The position numbers and the translations under genes are program-made. 45,710 bases of DNA, taken from NCBI GenBank assembly GCA_003697015.1, contig RFGL01000157.1:1-45710 (forward strand), in the 5' to 3' direction. This DNA is from Acidobacteriota bacterium (GTDB taxonomy: Bacteria > Acidobacteriota > Thermoanaerobaculia > Multivoradales > J023). A model generated the notes under the pieces. That model saw only the letters and a program-made list of their open reading frames with translations. It did not search any database and was not told the DNA's origin. Shown here one piece after another: positions 8,222 through 17,612 of the stretch. The first letter of the stretch is position 1, and each line of letters starts with the position of its first letter.

Positions 8222-8441
8222 TCACTCAAAGACGCTGACGACCCAGGCCATGCCCCCGAAGAACGCGGGAACGAGTAGTCCAAACGGAATTCCCCACAAA
8301 TGCGGCGAAGGCAGCTCCTTGCCACCTGAATCCGAAAACGACAAGAGCAGCGCCGCTATAAACAAAGACTACAAACCAAGTCAAGAAGCCCAGCCATAGT
8401 CCCGTCCGGAGAAGAAGCTTTCCTATTCGATTGAATTCCAT
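8222..8441 (-). pseudogene. Small two-TM membrane protein, apparently frameshifted
   Basis: Starting at ATG 8441, the reading frame encodes MEFNRIGKLLLRTGL followed by a strongly hydrophobic helix (LGFLTWFVVFVYSGAALVV) and GAAFAAFVG. It then runs into a non-hydrophobic tail ending at 8226. In another frame, from about 8296, the sequence reads IPFGLLVPAFFGGMAWVVSVFE and stops at 8222-8224, which gives a convincing second membrane helix. A single-base indel in the GGGGAATTCC stretch near 8295 would join the two into one protein of about 72 residues. The stretch is visibly less GC-rich than its neighbours. I do not recognise the family. It may be a sequencing error or a real decay event. Confidence 0.45.
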
Positions 8442-8468
8442 CGCTTCGGCTGAAGCGGGCGGGCTTGT

Positions 8469-8681
8469 TCATGCAGAAATCGGCAGCAGCCGATAAACCC
8501 TCGCGAGCTTGCTGGCAGAAGCTACGTCGCCATTCCGCAGAGCCGAACGGACCTCGTCGAGCCTCTCCGCATCATCGAGAGAAAGATAGGGGCTCCAGCC
8601 CTCGTCCGAGTCTGTGAGAACCACTTCGACCTCGGCGGCATACTCCCCTTCGTGAACCAGTTTCTTGTAGCGCCTTGCCAT
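8469..8681 (-). CDS. Small hypothetical protein, probable partner/antitoxin of the DUF4258 gene
   Basis: About 70 aa, starting MARRYKKLVHEGEYAAEV, followed by EGWSPYLSLDDAERLDEVR and a helical C-terminus. I recall similar proteins encoded next to DUF4258 genes in cyanobacteria and other bacteria, but cannot confirm this here. Two ATGs occur in tandem (8684 and 8681). The second is chosen because an AGGAGG lies 5 nt upstream. The upstream DUF4258 reading frame stops at 8681-8683, overlapping the start, so the two are translationally coupled. The small size, acidic centre and coupling fit an antitoxin, but that role is inferred. Lower GC than the surrounding metabolic genes. Confidence 0.6.
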   Translation of the reverse strand: MARRYKKLVHEGEYAAEVEVVLTDSDEGWSPYLSLDDAERLDEVRSALRNGDVASASKLARVYRLLPISA

Positions 8682-8999
8682 CATCGCCTCCTGGTCTTCA
8701 AGTCTGCGTTCCACTTGCCGGGATCAGGCCGATACGCGGTGATCAGCACGGCTGGGGAGCTATGGCCTCGCGGGATGCCCCAAACCACGTGAACGGGCCT
8801 ACCGGCGGAATCTCGCTGCAGAACCAGAACCGACGGCCCTTTCGGGTAGTCCGGGTAATCTTCAACGACTTCTCCAACCCGGACTCCGCGACCACCTCAC
8901 GGACCAGAATGCCATCACGAGCCAGCTCGTCGTATCCGTGGTCCGAGATCCTCACCTCGCGCCGGTCTATGAGGTCGACCACGCGTCGGATCGTACTTC

Positions 9000-9003
<4 letters not shown>
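8681..9003 (-). pseudogene. DUF4258 domain protein (toxin-like), interrupted by a frameshift
   Basis: From ATG 9003 the frame reads RRVVDLIDRREVRISDHGYDELARDGI, the start of a DUF4258 protein. After REVVA (near 8886) the frame is lost. The adjacent frame continues exactly as the family should: [20 protein letters not shown], then [12 protein letters not shown], then [13 protein letters not shown], stopping at 8681-8683. One inserted base near 8886 would restore a protein of about 107 aa. DUF4258 proteins resemble RelE/BrnT-like toxins and often sit in two-gene modules, which fits the small downstream partner. The start overlaps the stop of the acyl-CoA ligase by 4 bp. Whether the indel is real decay or a read error is unknown. 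Confidence 0.65.
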
Positions 9004-10562
<1,559 letters not shown>

Positions 10563-10570
10563 CGTCCGCC

Positions 10571-11650
10571 TCAGGTGCGCTGGCGCCAGATCCGCCAGCG
10601 GCCGACCACCTCGTCGCCGCGCACCACGGTGTAGTGGTCGAAGCAGGCGGCGGTGAGGCAGGAGTGATTGGGCAGGATGCGCAGCCGCTCGCCGACCGCC
10701 AGCGGCCGGTTCAGATGGCCGTGCTCCTGGGAGAGGGCGACGAGCCTGAGCTCCGGATCGAGGATGCCGCCGGCGTAGTCGCGGTAGATCTCCCCCATGG
10801 TCGTACCGGTCCCCGGGTCCTTCGACAAGGCGAGGGCGCCGGCGTCGACGACGGCGTGGTCGCGCTGGCGCGACACCACGCTCGCCAGCACCGTCAGGGC
10901 GCAGTCGGCGGCGGTGCAGGCGCCGAGCGCCACCTGCACGTGGTCGTAGAAGACGTAGTTGCCCGGCCGCGCTTCGTCGACCCCGTCGAGGCTCTCGGCC
11001 ACCGACGTCGCCGGCGTCGAGCCGACGCTCACCCGCGGTACGGCGATGCCGGCGGCGCGCAGGCGCTCGGCGCAGTCGACCATCACCCGCCGCTCCTCCT
11101 CCGCCACCGCCCGCAGGGCTTCGACGGAGGGCGCGTCGTAGGCCTGACCGGAGTGGGTGAGGATGCCGTCGAAGACCAGCCGCGGGGCCGTCGCGATGCG
11201 CCGCGCCAGCTCCAGCGCCATCCCCGAGCTCGGGTCGACCCCGGCGCGGTGATAGCCGCAGTCGACCTTCAGCCAGACGTGGAAGGGATGCTCCTGGGCC
11301 TCGAGCGCCGCCACCGCCTGGGGGGAGTCGACCAGCAGCCGCAGGTTGGCGCGTTGCGCCAGCCGGCGCGCTTCCGCCAGGCGGCTCAGGGGCAGGGGGA
11401 AGGCCCAGGTGAGGTCGGTGAAGCCGCGGTCGACGAAGACCCGAGCCTCGTCGAGGGTGGAGACGGTGAAGCCCGCCGCGCCGTGGCGTTCCTGAAGCTC
11501 GGCGATCTCCAGACACTTGTGGGTCTTGACGTGCGGCCGCAGGGCCACCCCCAGGCGCTGGGCGCGCCGGGCCATGCGCGCTACGTTGCGCTCCAGCACC
11601 TCGAGATCGAGCAGGAGGGCCGGCGTCGGCAGCTGGTCGAGACGCTCCAT
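10571..11650 (-). CDS. Fold-type III PLP enzyme, D-threonine aldolase / D-serine dehydratase-like
   Basis: A 359-aa alanine-racemase-fold enzyme that would cleave or dehydrate a D-3-hydroxy amino acid. The PLP lysine is K42 in RPHVKTHKC. A glycine-rich phosphate-binding segment (SVGSTPATS) follows, and the C-terminal D-serine-dehydratase-like domain carries LPNHSCLTAACFD, whose His and Cys match the Zn ligands known in D-serine dehydratase and the metal site of D-threonine aldolase. The start is ATG 11650, because MERLDQLPTPALLLD is the standard N-terminus. Followed after 8 bp by the CoA ligase. The choice between aldolase and dehydratase cannot be made from sequence alone. Confidence 0.85.
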   Translation of the reverse strand: MERLDQLPTPALLLDLEVLERNVARMARRAQRLGVALRPHVKTHKCLEIAELQERHGAAGFTVSTLDEARVFVDRGFTDLTWAFPLPLSRLAEARRLAQRANLRLLVDSPQAVAALEAQEHPFHVWLKVDCGYHRAGVDPSSGMALELARRIATAPRLVFDGILTHSGQAYDAPSVEALRAVAEEERRVMVDCAERLRAAGIAVPRVSVGSTPATSVAESLDGVDEARPGNYVFYDHVQVALGACTAADCALTVLASVVSRQRDHAVVDAGALALSKDPGTGTTMGEIYRDYAGGILDPELRLVALSQEHGHLNRPLAVGERLRILPNHSCLTAACFDHYTVVRGDEVVGRWRIWRQRT

Positions 11651-11767
11651 CCGCGCACCGTCGGCAGGCGGCTGCGCCGCCCGGGGGCCATCGGCTATGA
11701 TCCGTCCACCTTCGGAACCGCCGCATGGTAGCACGCACCGCCGGCGGGCGGAGGACGGAGATCCGCG

Positions 11768-12733
11768 ATGAGCACCCTCGACTTCGATCCCCAGACCCTG
11801 CCCTGGGCCGACCGCGACGATTTCCCCGCCGCCCTCGACCGGCGGTTGGCGGACGGCACGCTCGACGACGACGGCGCCGCTCGCCTGCGCGAGTGGCGGG
11901 AGCGGGGCTTTCTCCACCTCCAAGGCGCCGTCGAGGAGGCGCTGATCGACCGCCTGCTCGAGGCCTACGAGCGCGCCTGGACGGAGCGGCCGCCGGTCAA
12001 GCTGCTGGTCGAGGGCCGCGGGGTGGTGCCCTTCGCCGAGCTGCCGCCGCGCGCCGAGATCGGCCACCACCACTACCGGGTGATGGACTTTCAGGACGTC
12101 GAGCCGGCGGCGCGGGAGATCGTCCTCCACCCGACCATCTTGAAGCACCTGCGGCTGATCTTCGACCAGACGCCGGTCGCCATGCAGAGCCTCTTCTTCG
12201 AGTACGGCAGCGAGCAGCGCGGTCACCAGGACTTTCCCTACGTCCAGTCGGCCGTCCTCTCCCACCTGGTCGGCTGCTGGGTGGCGTGCGAAGACGTGGC
12301 GCCGGAGAGCGGGCCGCTCTTCTACTACCCCGGCTCCCACCGCCTGCCCAAATTCGACTGGGGCGGCGGCAGCCTCGCCTTCGACGGCCGGGACGAGTCG
12401 CGGGTGGCGAGCTTCGAGGCCTTCCTCGACGAGCAGTGCCGAAAGGCCGGCCTCGAACGCCTGGTGCTCGAGGCCGAGAAGGGCGACGTCCTCCTCTGGC
12501 ACGCCGCCCTGGTCCACGGCGGCTCGCCGGTCACCGATGCCGGGCGCAGCCGCAAGTCCTTCGTCGTCCACTACTCGAGCCAGACCGCCTACCCCCGCGA
12601 CCGCCGCTTCCCCGACCGCCCGCCCCGCGTCCTGGCGCGCCACGGCGGCCGGCTCTACCTCCCCCCCGCCCCCGGCCTCGGCCGCTACGCCCGCGCCGTC
12701 CTCCACCGCCTGCGCCGGCTCCTGGGCGGCTGA
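11768..12733 (+). CDS. Phytanoyl-CoA dioxygenase (PhyH) family Fe(II)/2-oxoglutarate oxygenase
   Basis: A 321-aa double-stranded beta-helix oxygenase that would hydroxylate a small organic substrate. The iron-binding HxD is in RGHQDFPYV, and the distal His is in LLWHAALVHGG, with the 2-oxoglutarate-binding Arg expected at or near GRSRKSFVVHY. GPLFYYPGSHRLP is a hallmark of PhyH proteins. The ATG at 11768 follows a GGAGG ribosome-binding site, and a TATGAT box lies at 11696-11701 in the divergent intergenic region shared with the D-threonine-aldolase-like gene. The substrate is unknown. It is followed on the same strand by the serine hydrolase after 59 bp. Confidence 0.88.
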   Translation: MSTLDFDPQTLPWADRDDFPAALDRRLADGTLDDDGAARLREWRERGFLHLQGAVEEALIDRLLEAYERAWTERPPVKLLVEGRGVVPFAELPPRAEIGHHHYRVMDFQDVEPAAREIVLHPTILKHLRLIFDQTPVAMQSLFFEYGSEQRGHQDFPYVQSAVLSHLVGCWVACEDVAPESGPLFYYPGSHRLPKFDWGGGSLAFDGRDESRVASFEAFLDEQCRKAGLERLVLEAEKGDVLLWHAALVHGGSPVTDAGRSRKSFVVHYSSQTAYPRDRRFPDRPPRVLARHGGRLYLPPAPGLGRYARAVLHRLRRLLGG

Positions 12734-12760
12734 TCGCCAGCCCGGCGCCCGTCGACTTGC

Positions 12761-12769
12761 TGCTATGCT
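12761..12769 (+). promoter_or_regulatory. Extended -10 (TGCTATGCT) upstream of the serine hydrolase
   Basis: A TGn-extended -10 element sits 23 nt before the ATG at 12793, in the 59-bp gap after the PhyH gene. Confidence 0.35.
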
Positions 12770-12792
12770 CGGCGCCGGATGAGCCGTCTCCC

Positions 12793-13944
12793 ATGACCAC
12801 CTCGTCGACCGCCCCCGCCGCAACGACCCTCGCCCTGCCGCGCGCCGCGGCGGAGATCGAGCGTGGGATCGACGCCGGGCTTCACCTCGGCGGGCAGCTC
12901 TACGTCTCGCGCCGCGGGGTGGGATCGGCGGCGCTGGCCTTCGGCGAGCGGGCGCCGGGCACGGCGATGACCGGCGATACGCTGATGATCTGGCTCTCCT
13001 CGAGCAAGCCGGTGGCGGCGGTGGCCATCGCCCAGCTGTGGGAGCGCGGCCGGCTCGCCCTCGACGATGCGATCGCCCGCCACGTGCCGGAGTTCGGCCA
13101 AGGCGGCAAGGAGAACGTCACCCTGCGCCACGCCCTCACCCACACCGGCGGCTTCCGCCTGCTGGCCACCGGCTGGCCGGAGGCGAGCTGGGAGGAGATC
13201 ATCGCCACCATCTGCCGCGCCCGCCTCGAGCCGCGCTGGGTGCCGGGGCGCAAGGCGGGCTACCACCTGACCTCCAGCTGGTTCATGCTCGGCGAGGTGG
13301 TGCGGCGCCTCGACGGCCGGCCTTTCTCGCGCTACGTGCGCGAGGAGATCTTCGAGCCCCTGGCGATGGACGACTGCTGGATCGGCATGCCGGCGGAGCG
13401 CTTTGAAGCCTACGGCGACCGCATCGGCCCGATGTACGACACCTCGGGCGAGGTGCCGCGGCCGCGCAGCTGGCACCGCCGGCCGGAGCACGTCGTCGGC
13501 TGCTCCCCCGGCGGCAACGGCCACGGCCCGATGCGCCAGCTCGGCCGTTTCTACGCCATGCTCTTGGGCGGCGGCGAGCTCGACGGACGGCGTCTGCTCC
13601 GGCCCCAGACGGTGGAAGCGCTGACCGCGGTCCATCGCTTCGGCATGATGGACCTGACCTTCAAGCACGAGCTGCCGTGGGGGTTGGGCTTCATCATCAG
13701 GTCGCCGCACGAGGACGACGCCGATCAGGCGGTGCCCTACGGCTACGGCCGCTTCGCCTCGCGCCGCACCTACGGCCACAGCGGCGCCCAGAGCTCCACC
13801 GCCTTCGCCGACCCCGAGTACGGCCTGGTGGTCGCCCTGGCGCTCAACGGCCAGCCCGGCGAAGCCCGCCACAACGCCCGCATGCGACGCATCACCGAGG
13901 CCATCTACGAGGATCTCGGCCTCGCCGCCGGCGGGGCCGGCTGA
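12793..13944 (+). CDS. Serine hydrolase, class C beta-lactamase / EstB-like family
   Basis: A 383-aa penicillin-binding-protein-fold hydrolase. The nucleophile motif SxxK is S69-S70-S71-K72 in WLSSSKPVAA. ALTHTGGF, a Tyr motif in AGYHLTSSW and a GHSGAQ (KTG-like) motif complete the active site. No convincing export signal is seen at the N-terminus, so it may be an intracellular esterase or peptidase rather than a resistance enzyme. LYVSRRGVGSAALAFGE and MTGDTLMIWLSSSKP are typical of the EstB/UPF0214 branch. Followed after 5 bp by the antiporter gene, suggesting cotranscription. The substrate is unknown. Confidence 0.88.
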   Translation: MTTSSTAPAATTLALPRAAAEIERGIDAGLHLGGQLYVSRRGVGSAALAFGERAPGTAMTGDTLMIWLSSSKPVAAVAIAQLWERGRLALDDAIARHVPEFGQGGKENVTLRHALTHTGGFRLLATGWPEASWEEIIATICRARLEPRWVPGRKAGYHLTSSWFMLGEVVRRLDGRPFSRYVREEIFEPLAMDDCWIGMPAERFEAYGDRIGPMYDTSGEVPRPRSWHRRPEHVVGCSPGGNGHGPMRQLGRFYAMLLGGGELDGRRLLRPQTVEALTAVHRFGMMDLTFKHELPWGLGFIIRSPHEDDADQAVPYGYGRFASRRTYGHSGAQSSTAFADPEYGLVVALALNGQPGEARHNARMRRITEAIYEDLGLAAGGAG

Positions 13945-13949
13945 GCGCC

Positions 13950-14909
13950 ATGCTGGTGTCGATTCTCTTCGTCGCCGTCGGCGCCGCGCTGCTCTACGCC
14001 GGCGGCGAGGTGATGATCGCCGGCGCGGTCGCGCTGGCCCGGCGCTTCGAGGTGTCGTCGCTGGTCGTCGGCCTGACGGTGGTCGCCTTCGCCACCTCGG
14101 CGCCGGAGCTCGCCGCCACCGCCACCGCCGCCCTGCGCGGTTCCTCCGACATCGCCCTCGGCAACGTCATCGGCTCGAACATCGCCAACGTCGGCTTGAT
14201 CCTCGGCGCGTCGGCACTGATCGCGCCGCTGGCGTCGAACGGCGGCGTACGCCGGCAGGCGGCCTTCATGCTGGTGGTGACGATCGTCTTCCTGCCGCTC
14301 CTGGCGGAGGGCACCCTGATGCGGTGGGAGGGTCTGTTGATGCTCGGCGGCCTGGCTTTTTTTCTCTTCAGCCTGCTGCAACGGGCACGGGCCGAGCAGG
14401 TGCCGCCGCTGCTCGCCGCCAGCGGCGAGCTCGAGGTGCTGATGAAGGAGGACGTCGAGCCCCCCTCCGGGCTCCTCGCCTCCTTCAAAGTGGTTCTCGG
14501 CATCGCCCTCTTGATCGGCGGTGCTCAGGCCCTGGTCGCCGGCGCCTCCGACGTGGCGCGCCACTTCGGCGTCAGCGAACGGGTGATCGGTCTCAGCCTG
14601 GTGGCCTTCGGCACCAGCCTGCCGGAGCTCGCCACCTGCGTGGTGGCGGCGCGCCGCCGCGAGGACGACATCGTCCTCGGCAACGTCATCGGCTCGAACA
14701 TCTTCAACCTGCTCTTCATCCTCGGCACGACGGTCTTGATCCACCCGATCGCGGTTGCGCCGGGGGTGATGCAGATCGATTATTGGGTGATGCTCGCCAC
14801 CAGCTTGCTGGTGGTCTTGATCCTCGGCCTGCGACGCAGGATCCTGCGCCTCGAAGGCGCCGTCTTCCTCCTCACCTACCTGGTCTACGTCGCCTACATC
14901 TACCGCTGA
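13950..14909 (+). CDS. Calcium/sodium antiporter, CaCA family (YrbG-like)
   Basis: A 319-aa inner-membrane exchanger with about ten helices. The two inverted alpha-repeats that form the ion site are plain: VVAFATSAPELAAT with ALGNVIGSNIANVGLI in the first half, and VAFGTSLPELATC with VLGNVIGSNIFNLLFI in the second. Each includes the key acidic PEL and the GNxxGSN motif. The ATG lies 5 bp after the stop of the serine hydrolase, so translation is probably coupled. The gene ends 9 bp from the convergent fabI stop, with no room for a separate terminator. Confidence 0.93.
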   Translation: MLVSILFVAVGAALLYAGGEVMIAGAVALARRFEVSSLVVGLTVVAFATSAPELAATATAALRGSSDIALGNVIGSNIANVGLILGASALIAPLASNGGVRRQAAFMLVVTIVFLPLLAEGTLMRWEGLLMLGGLAFFLFSLLQRARAEQVPPLLAASGELEVLMKEDVEPPSGLLASFKVVLGIALLIGGAQALVAGASDVARHFGVSERVIGLSLVAFGTSLPELATCVVAARRREDDIVLGNVIGSNIFNLLFILGTTVLIHPIAVAPGVMQIDYWVMLATSLLVVLILGLRRRILRLEGAVFLLTYLVYVAYIYR

Positions 14910-14918
14910 GAAGGCCCG

Positions 14919-15704
14919 TCACAGGTCCATGGTCATGCCCATGACGTGGTAGCCGCCGTCGACGTAGACCGTCTCGCCGGTGATGCCGGCGGCGAGGGGG
15001 GAGAGCAGGAAGAGCCCGAGATTCCCCACCTCGTCCTGGGTGACGTTGCGGCCCAGGGGGGAGACCTCGCCGACCCGCTTGTACATCGAGACGAAGCCGG
15101 GGATGCTGCGCGCCGCCACGGTGCGCACCGGCCCGGCGGAAACCGCATTGACCCGCACCCCCTTCTTGCCCAGGTCGTACGCCAGGTAGCGCACGCTGGC
15201 CTCGAGGGCGCTCTTGGCCACCCCCATGACGTTGTACTTGGGCACCACCTTCTCGGCGGCGTAGTAGCTCAGGGTGACGATGGCGCCGTCGCCGGCGAGC
15301 AGCGGCTCGGCCTCGCGCGCCGCCGCCACCAGGGAGTAGGCGGAGATCTCGAGGGCGAGGAGCCAGTCGTCGCGGGTGGTCTCGACGTAGCGCCCGTCGA
15401 GGGCCGGGCGGGGGGCGAAGGCGATGGCGTGGACCAGGTAGTCGAGGCTGCCCCAGCGCGCGCCGAGATCGTCGAACATCCCGCGCAATTCCTCTTCGCG
15501 GGTGACGTCGACCTGGTAGAGCGGGGTCTGGGGCCGGTCCCGGGTGAGCTTCTCGAGCTCGCCGCGCAGGCGCTCCCCCTGGTAGCTGAAGGCGAGCTCG
15601 GCGCCCGCCCGCTGCAGCTTGTCGGCGATCGCCCAGCCCAGGCTGCGGGCGTTGGTCACCCCCATGACGAGGGCGCGTTTGCCGGTGAGTTCGATCGGGA
15701 TCAT
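14919..15704 (-). CDS. fabI: Enoyl-[acyl-carrier-protein] reductase [NADH]
   Basis: A 261-aa SDR-fold enzyme that completes each fatty-acid elongation cycle by reducing enoyl-ACP. The cofactor signature GVTNARSLGWAIA is at the N-terminus. Y147, Y157 and K164 correspond to E. coli FabI Tyr146, Tyr156 and Lys163, in SYYAAEKVVPKYNVMGVAK. The start is ATG 15704 (MIPIELTGKRALV), because length and N-terminus then match the family and a TATGAT box sits at leaderless spacing just upstream. It stands alone and convergent with the antiporter. Target family of triclosan-type inhibitors; the residues seen give no sign of a resistant variant. Confidence 0.95.
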   Translation of the reverse strand: MIPIELTGKRALVMGVTNARSLGWAIADKLQRAGAELAFSYQGERLRGELEKLTRDRPQTPLYQVDVTREEELRGMFDDLGARWGSLDYLVHAIAFAPRPALDGRYVETTRDDWLLALEISAYSLVAAAREAEPLLAGDGAIVTLSYYAAEKVVPKYNVMGVAKSALEASVRYLAYDLGKKGVRVNAVSAGPVRTVAARSIPGFVSMYKRVGEVSPLGRNVTQDEVGNLGLFLLSPLAAGITGETVYVDGGYHVMGMTMDL

Positions 15705-15713
15705 GGTGCGGCG

Positions 15714-15719
15714 ATCATA
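15714..15719 (-). promoter_or_regulatory. Putative -10 box (TATGAT) of fabI, leaderless spacing
   Basis: TATGAT on the minus strand, then 9 nt, then ATG 15704, with no Shine-Dalgarno. Confidence 0.45.
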
Positions 15720-15736
15720 CTCCACCCGCCGCGCCT

Positions 15737-15745
15737 TGCTACAAT
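15737..15745 (+). promoter_or_regulatory. Extended -10 (TGCTACAAT) upstream of the Ser/Thr kinase
   Basis: A TGn-extended -10 about 57 nt before the GTG at 15803, in the divergent gap with fabI. Confidence 0.4.
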
Positions 15746-15802
15746 CGCCCGTCGTCCACCACCCGGCGCCCGCTCACCCGGGAGCCCGTCGAGACCGAGC
15801 AC

Positions 15803-17599
15803 GTGAGCCATCCGCCCGCTACGTCCGCCGTGCCGCGCCATGCCGGACGGCCGTGGCGGCGCGTCGCCGGTCGCCGGCTGCTCGCCGCCCGCGAGCCGAT
15901 GCGCGCCCTGGTCCGGGCCGGCTTGACGCTGCTCGTCCTGGCGCCGTTCCCGGCCCTCGTCGCCTACCTGCTGGCCCGCCGCGAGCGCACCGTCGGCGAG
16001 GTGCTGGCGGGGAGCGGCCTGGTGGTCGTCGGGCTCTTCCTGCTCCTCGGCGTCGCCGGCCTGCTCTATCGCCCGGCGTTGATCGAAGCGGTCGATCAGC
16101 GCCTCTTTCGCCAGCGCTACCGCGCCCGCCGCCTGCTCGCCCGACTGGCCGACCGGGTGGCGGCGGCGGGGGACGTCGAGGCCCTCGAGCGGCTGCTGGC
16201 CCGCGGCCTCGAGCGCGCCCTCGGCCTGGAGCGCTTCGCCCTCCTGATCGACGACGGCGACGGCGGGCGGCTGGTCGATCCGCGGGGGGAGATCCGCCCG
16301 CTCGACCTGGAATCGCCCCTGGTCTCCCTGCTGCTCGGCGAACGCGCCCTGCTCGACGTCGAGCTGGAGGACTCGCGCTCGCCGGTCAGCCTGCTGCCCG
16401 AGCCGGAACGCCACTGGTTGGTCGACGGCCGCGCCCGGCTGCTCGCCGGCACCCACGGCGCGGACGGCGACCTGAACGGGGTGCTGCTGTTCGGCGCCAA
16501 GAAGGACGAATCGCCGATCTACGCCGAGGAGCGGCGCCTGCTGATCGCGCTGGCCGGTGCCACCGGCCGCGCCATCGAGCTCCTCGGCCTGCGCGCCCGC
16601 CGCGACCGGCGGTCGCCGGAGGAGGTCCAGCCGGGGATGGAGTGCGTCCGCTGTGAGCGCGTCTTCGCCGCCCAGGCGACCGCCTGCGAGTACTGCGCCC
16701 AGCCCCTCGAGACCTCGACGGTGCCGGCGCTGCTGCCGCGCAAGTACCGCTTCGAGCGCCGCATCGGCAGCGGCGGCATGGCGGTGGTCTACCGCGCCCG
16801 GGACCTGCGGCTGGGTCGCACGGTGGCGATCAAGACCCTGCCCCGGGTGTCGCCGGAGGCGGCGATGCGCCTGCGCCGCGAAGCCCGCGCCACCGCCCGC
16901 GTGTCGCATCCCGGGCTGGCGGCGATCTACGACCTGGAGACCTGGCAGGGCATGCCGATGCTGATCCTCGAGCTGCTCGAGGGCGGTACCCTGGCGGATC
17001 GCATCGCCGCTCAGGACCTGACGCCGCGCGACGTCATCGACACCGGCATGGTGGTCGCTCAGGCGCTGCAGACGATCCACGATGCGGGGATCCTGCACCG
17101 CGACATCAAGCCGAGCAACATCGGCTATACCCGCAGCGGCAGCGCCAAATTGCTCGACTTCGGCATCGCCCGCCTGGAGTCGGACCTGCGGCGCGACGTC
17201 TCCTGGCACTCCACCTCCACCTCCAGCTGGCTGGGGCGGGATCGCAGCGCCTCGACCAGCAACCAGCTGGTCGGCACCATCTCCTATCTGTCGCCGGAAG
17301 CCCTGCGCGGCGAGCCGCCGTCGCCGGCGGTCGATCTCTGGGCCCTGTCGGTGGTGCTCTACGAAGCGACGATCGGCGAGAACCTCTTCTATGGCCCCAG
17401 CCTGGCGACCCTGATCGAGCGCATCCGCGACGCCGACGTCCCGCCGGTCAGGGAACGGGCACCGGCCTGCCCCGAGCCCTTGGCCGACTTCTTCGCCAAC
17501 GCCCTGCACCGGGACAAGAACCGGCGGCCGGCAAGCGGCGAAGCCTACGCCCTCGCCCTGGGACGGGTACGGCGGATGCTGATCCAGAGCGACGGCTGA
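15803..17599 (+). CDS. Membrane-anchored Ser/Thr protein kinase with N-terminal TM, GAF-like and zinc-ribbon segments
   Basis: 598 aa. Order of parts: two membrane helices (about 37-58 and 68-89), a GAF-like sensor region (about 105-265) in which LLFGAKKDESPIYAEERRLL is typical, a four-Cys zinc-ribbon (C281, C284, C295, C298), then a Hanks-type kinase (about 315-580). In the kinase, the glycine loop is IGSGGMAVVY, the ATP lysine is K344 in VAIK, the catalytic loop is HRDIKPSN (432-439) and DFG is 452-454, so it should be active. A Ser/Thr-rich activation segment follows DFG. The sensor at the N-terminus instead of an extracellular PASTA tail is unusual. GTG start. It ends 13 bp from the convergent CRTAC1 stop. 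The signal sensed is unknown. Confidence 0.9.
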   Translation: MSHPPATSAVPRHAGRPWRRVAGRRLLAAREPMRALVRAGLTLLVLAPFPALVAYLLARRERTVGEVLAGSGLVVVGLFLLLGVAGLLYRPALIEAVDQRLFRQRYRARRLLARLADRVAAAGDVEALERLLARGLERALGLERFALLIDDGDGGRLVDPRGEIRPLDLESPLVSLLLGERALLDVELEDSRSPVSLLPEPERHWLVDGRARLLAGTHGADGDLNGVLLFGAKKDESPIYAEERRLLIALAGATGRAIELLGLRARRDRRSPEEVQPGMECVRCERVFAAQATACEYCAQPLETSTVPALLPRKYRFERRIGSGGMAVVYRARDLRLGRTVAIKTLPRVSPEAAMRLRREARATARVSHPGLAAIYDLETWQGMPMLILELLEGGTLADRIAAQDLTPRDVIDTGMVVAQALQTIHDAGILHRDIKPSNIGYTRSGSAKLLDFGIARLESDLRRDVSWHSTSTSSWLGRDRSASTSNQLVGTISYLSPEALRGEPPSPAVDLWALSVVLYEATIGENLFYGPSLATLIERIRDADVPPVRERAPACPEPLADFFANALHRDKNRRPASGEAYALALGRVRRMLIQSDG

Positions 17600-17612
17600 G
17601 CAGCGCGGCGGC

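Noticed and set aside
10563-11738. Upstream extension of the CoA-ligase frame
   Set aside because: The extension overlaps the D-threonine-aldolase-like gene out of frame and reads as Arg/Pro/Gly-rich noise. The ligase N-terminus fits ATG 10562.
12793-13944. A true antibiotic-resistance beta-lactamase
   Set aside because: The motifs fit the broad class C/EstB serine hydrolase family, there is no convincing export signal, and many such proteins are esterases; resistance cannot be claimed.
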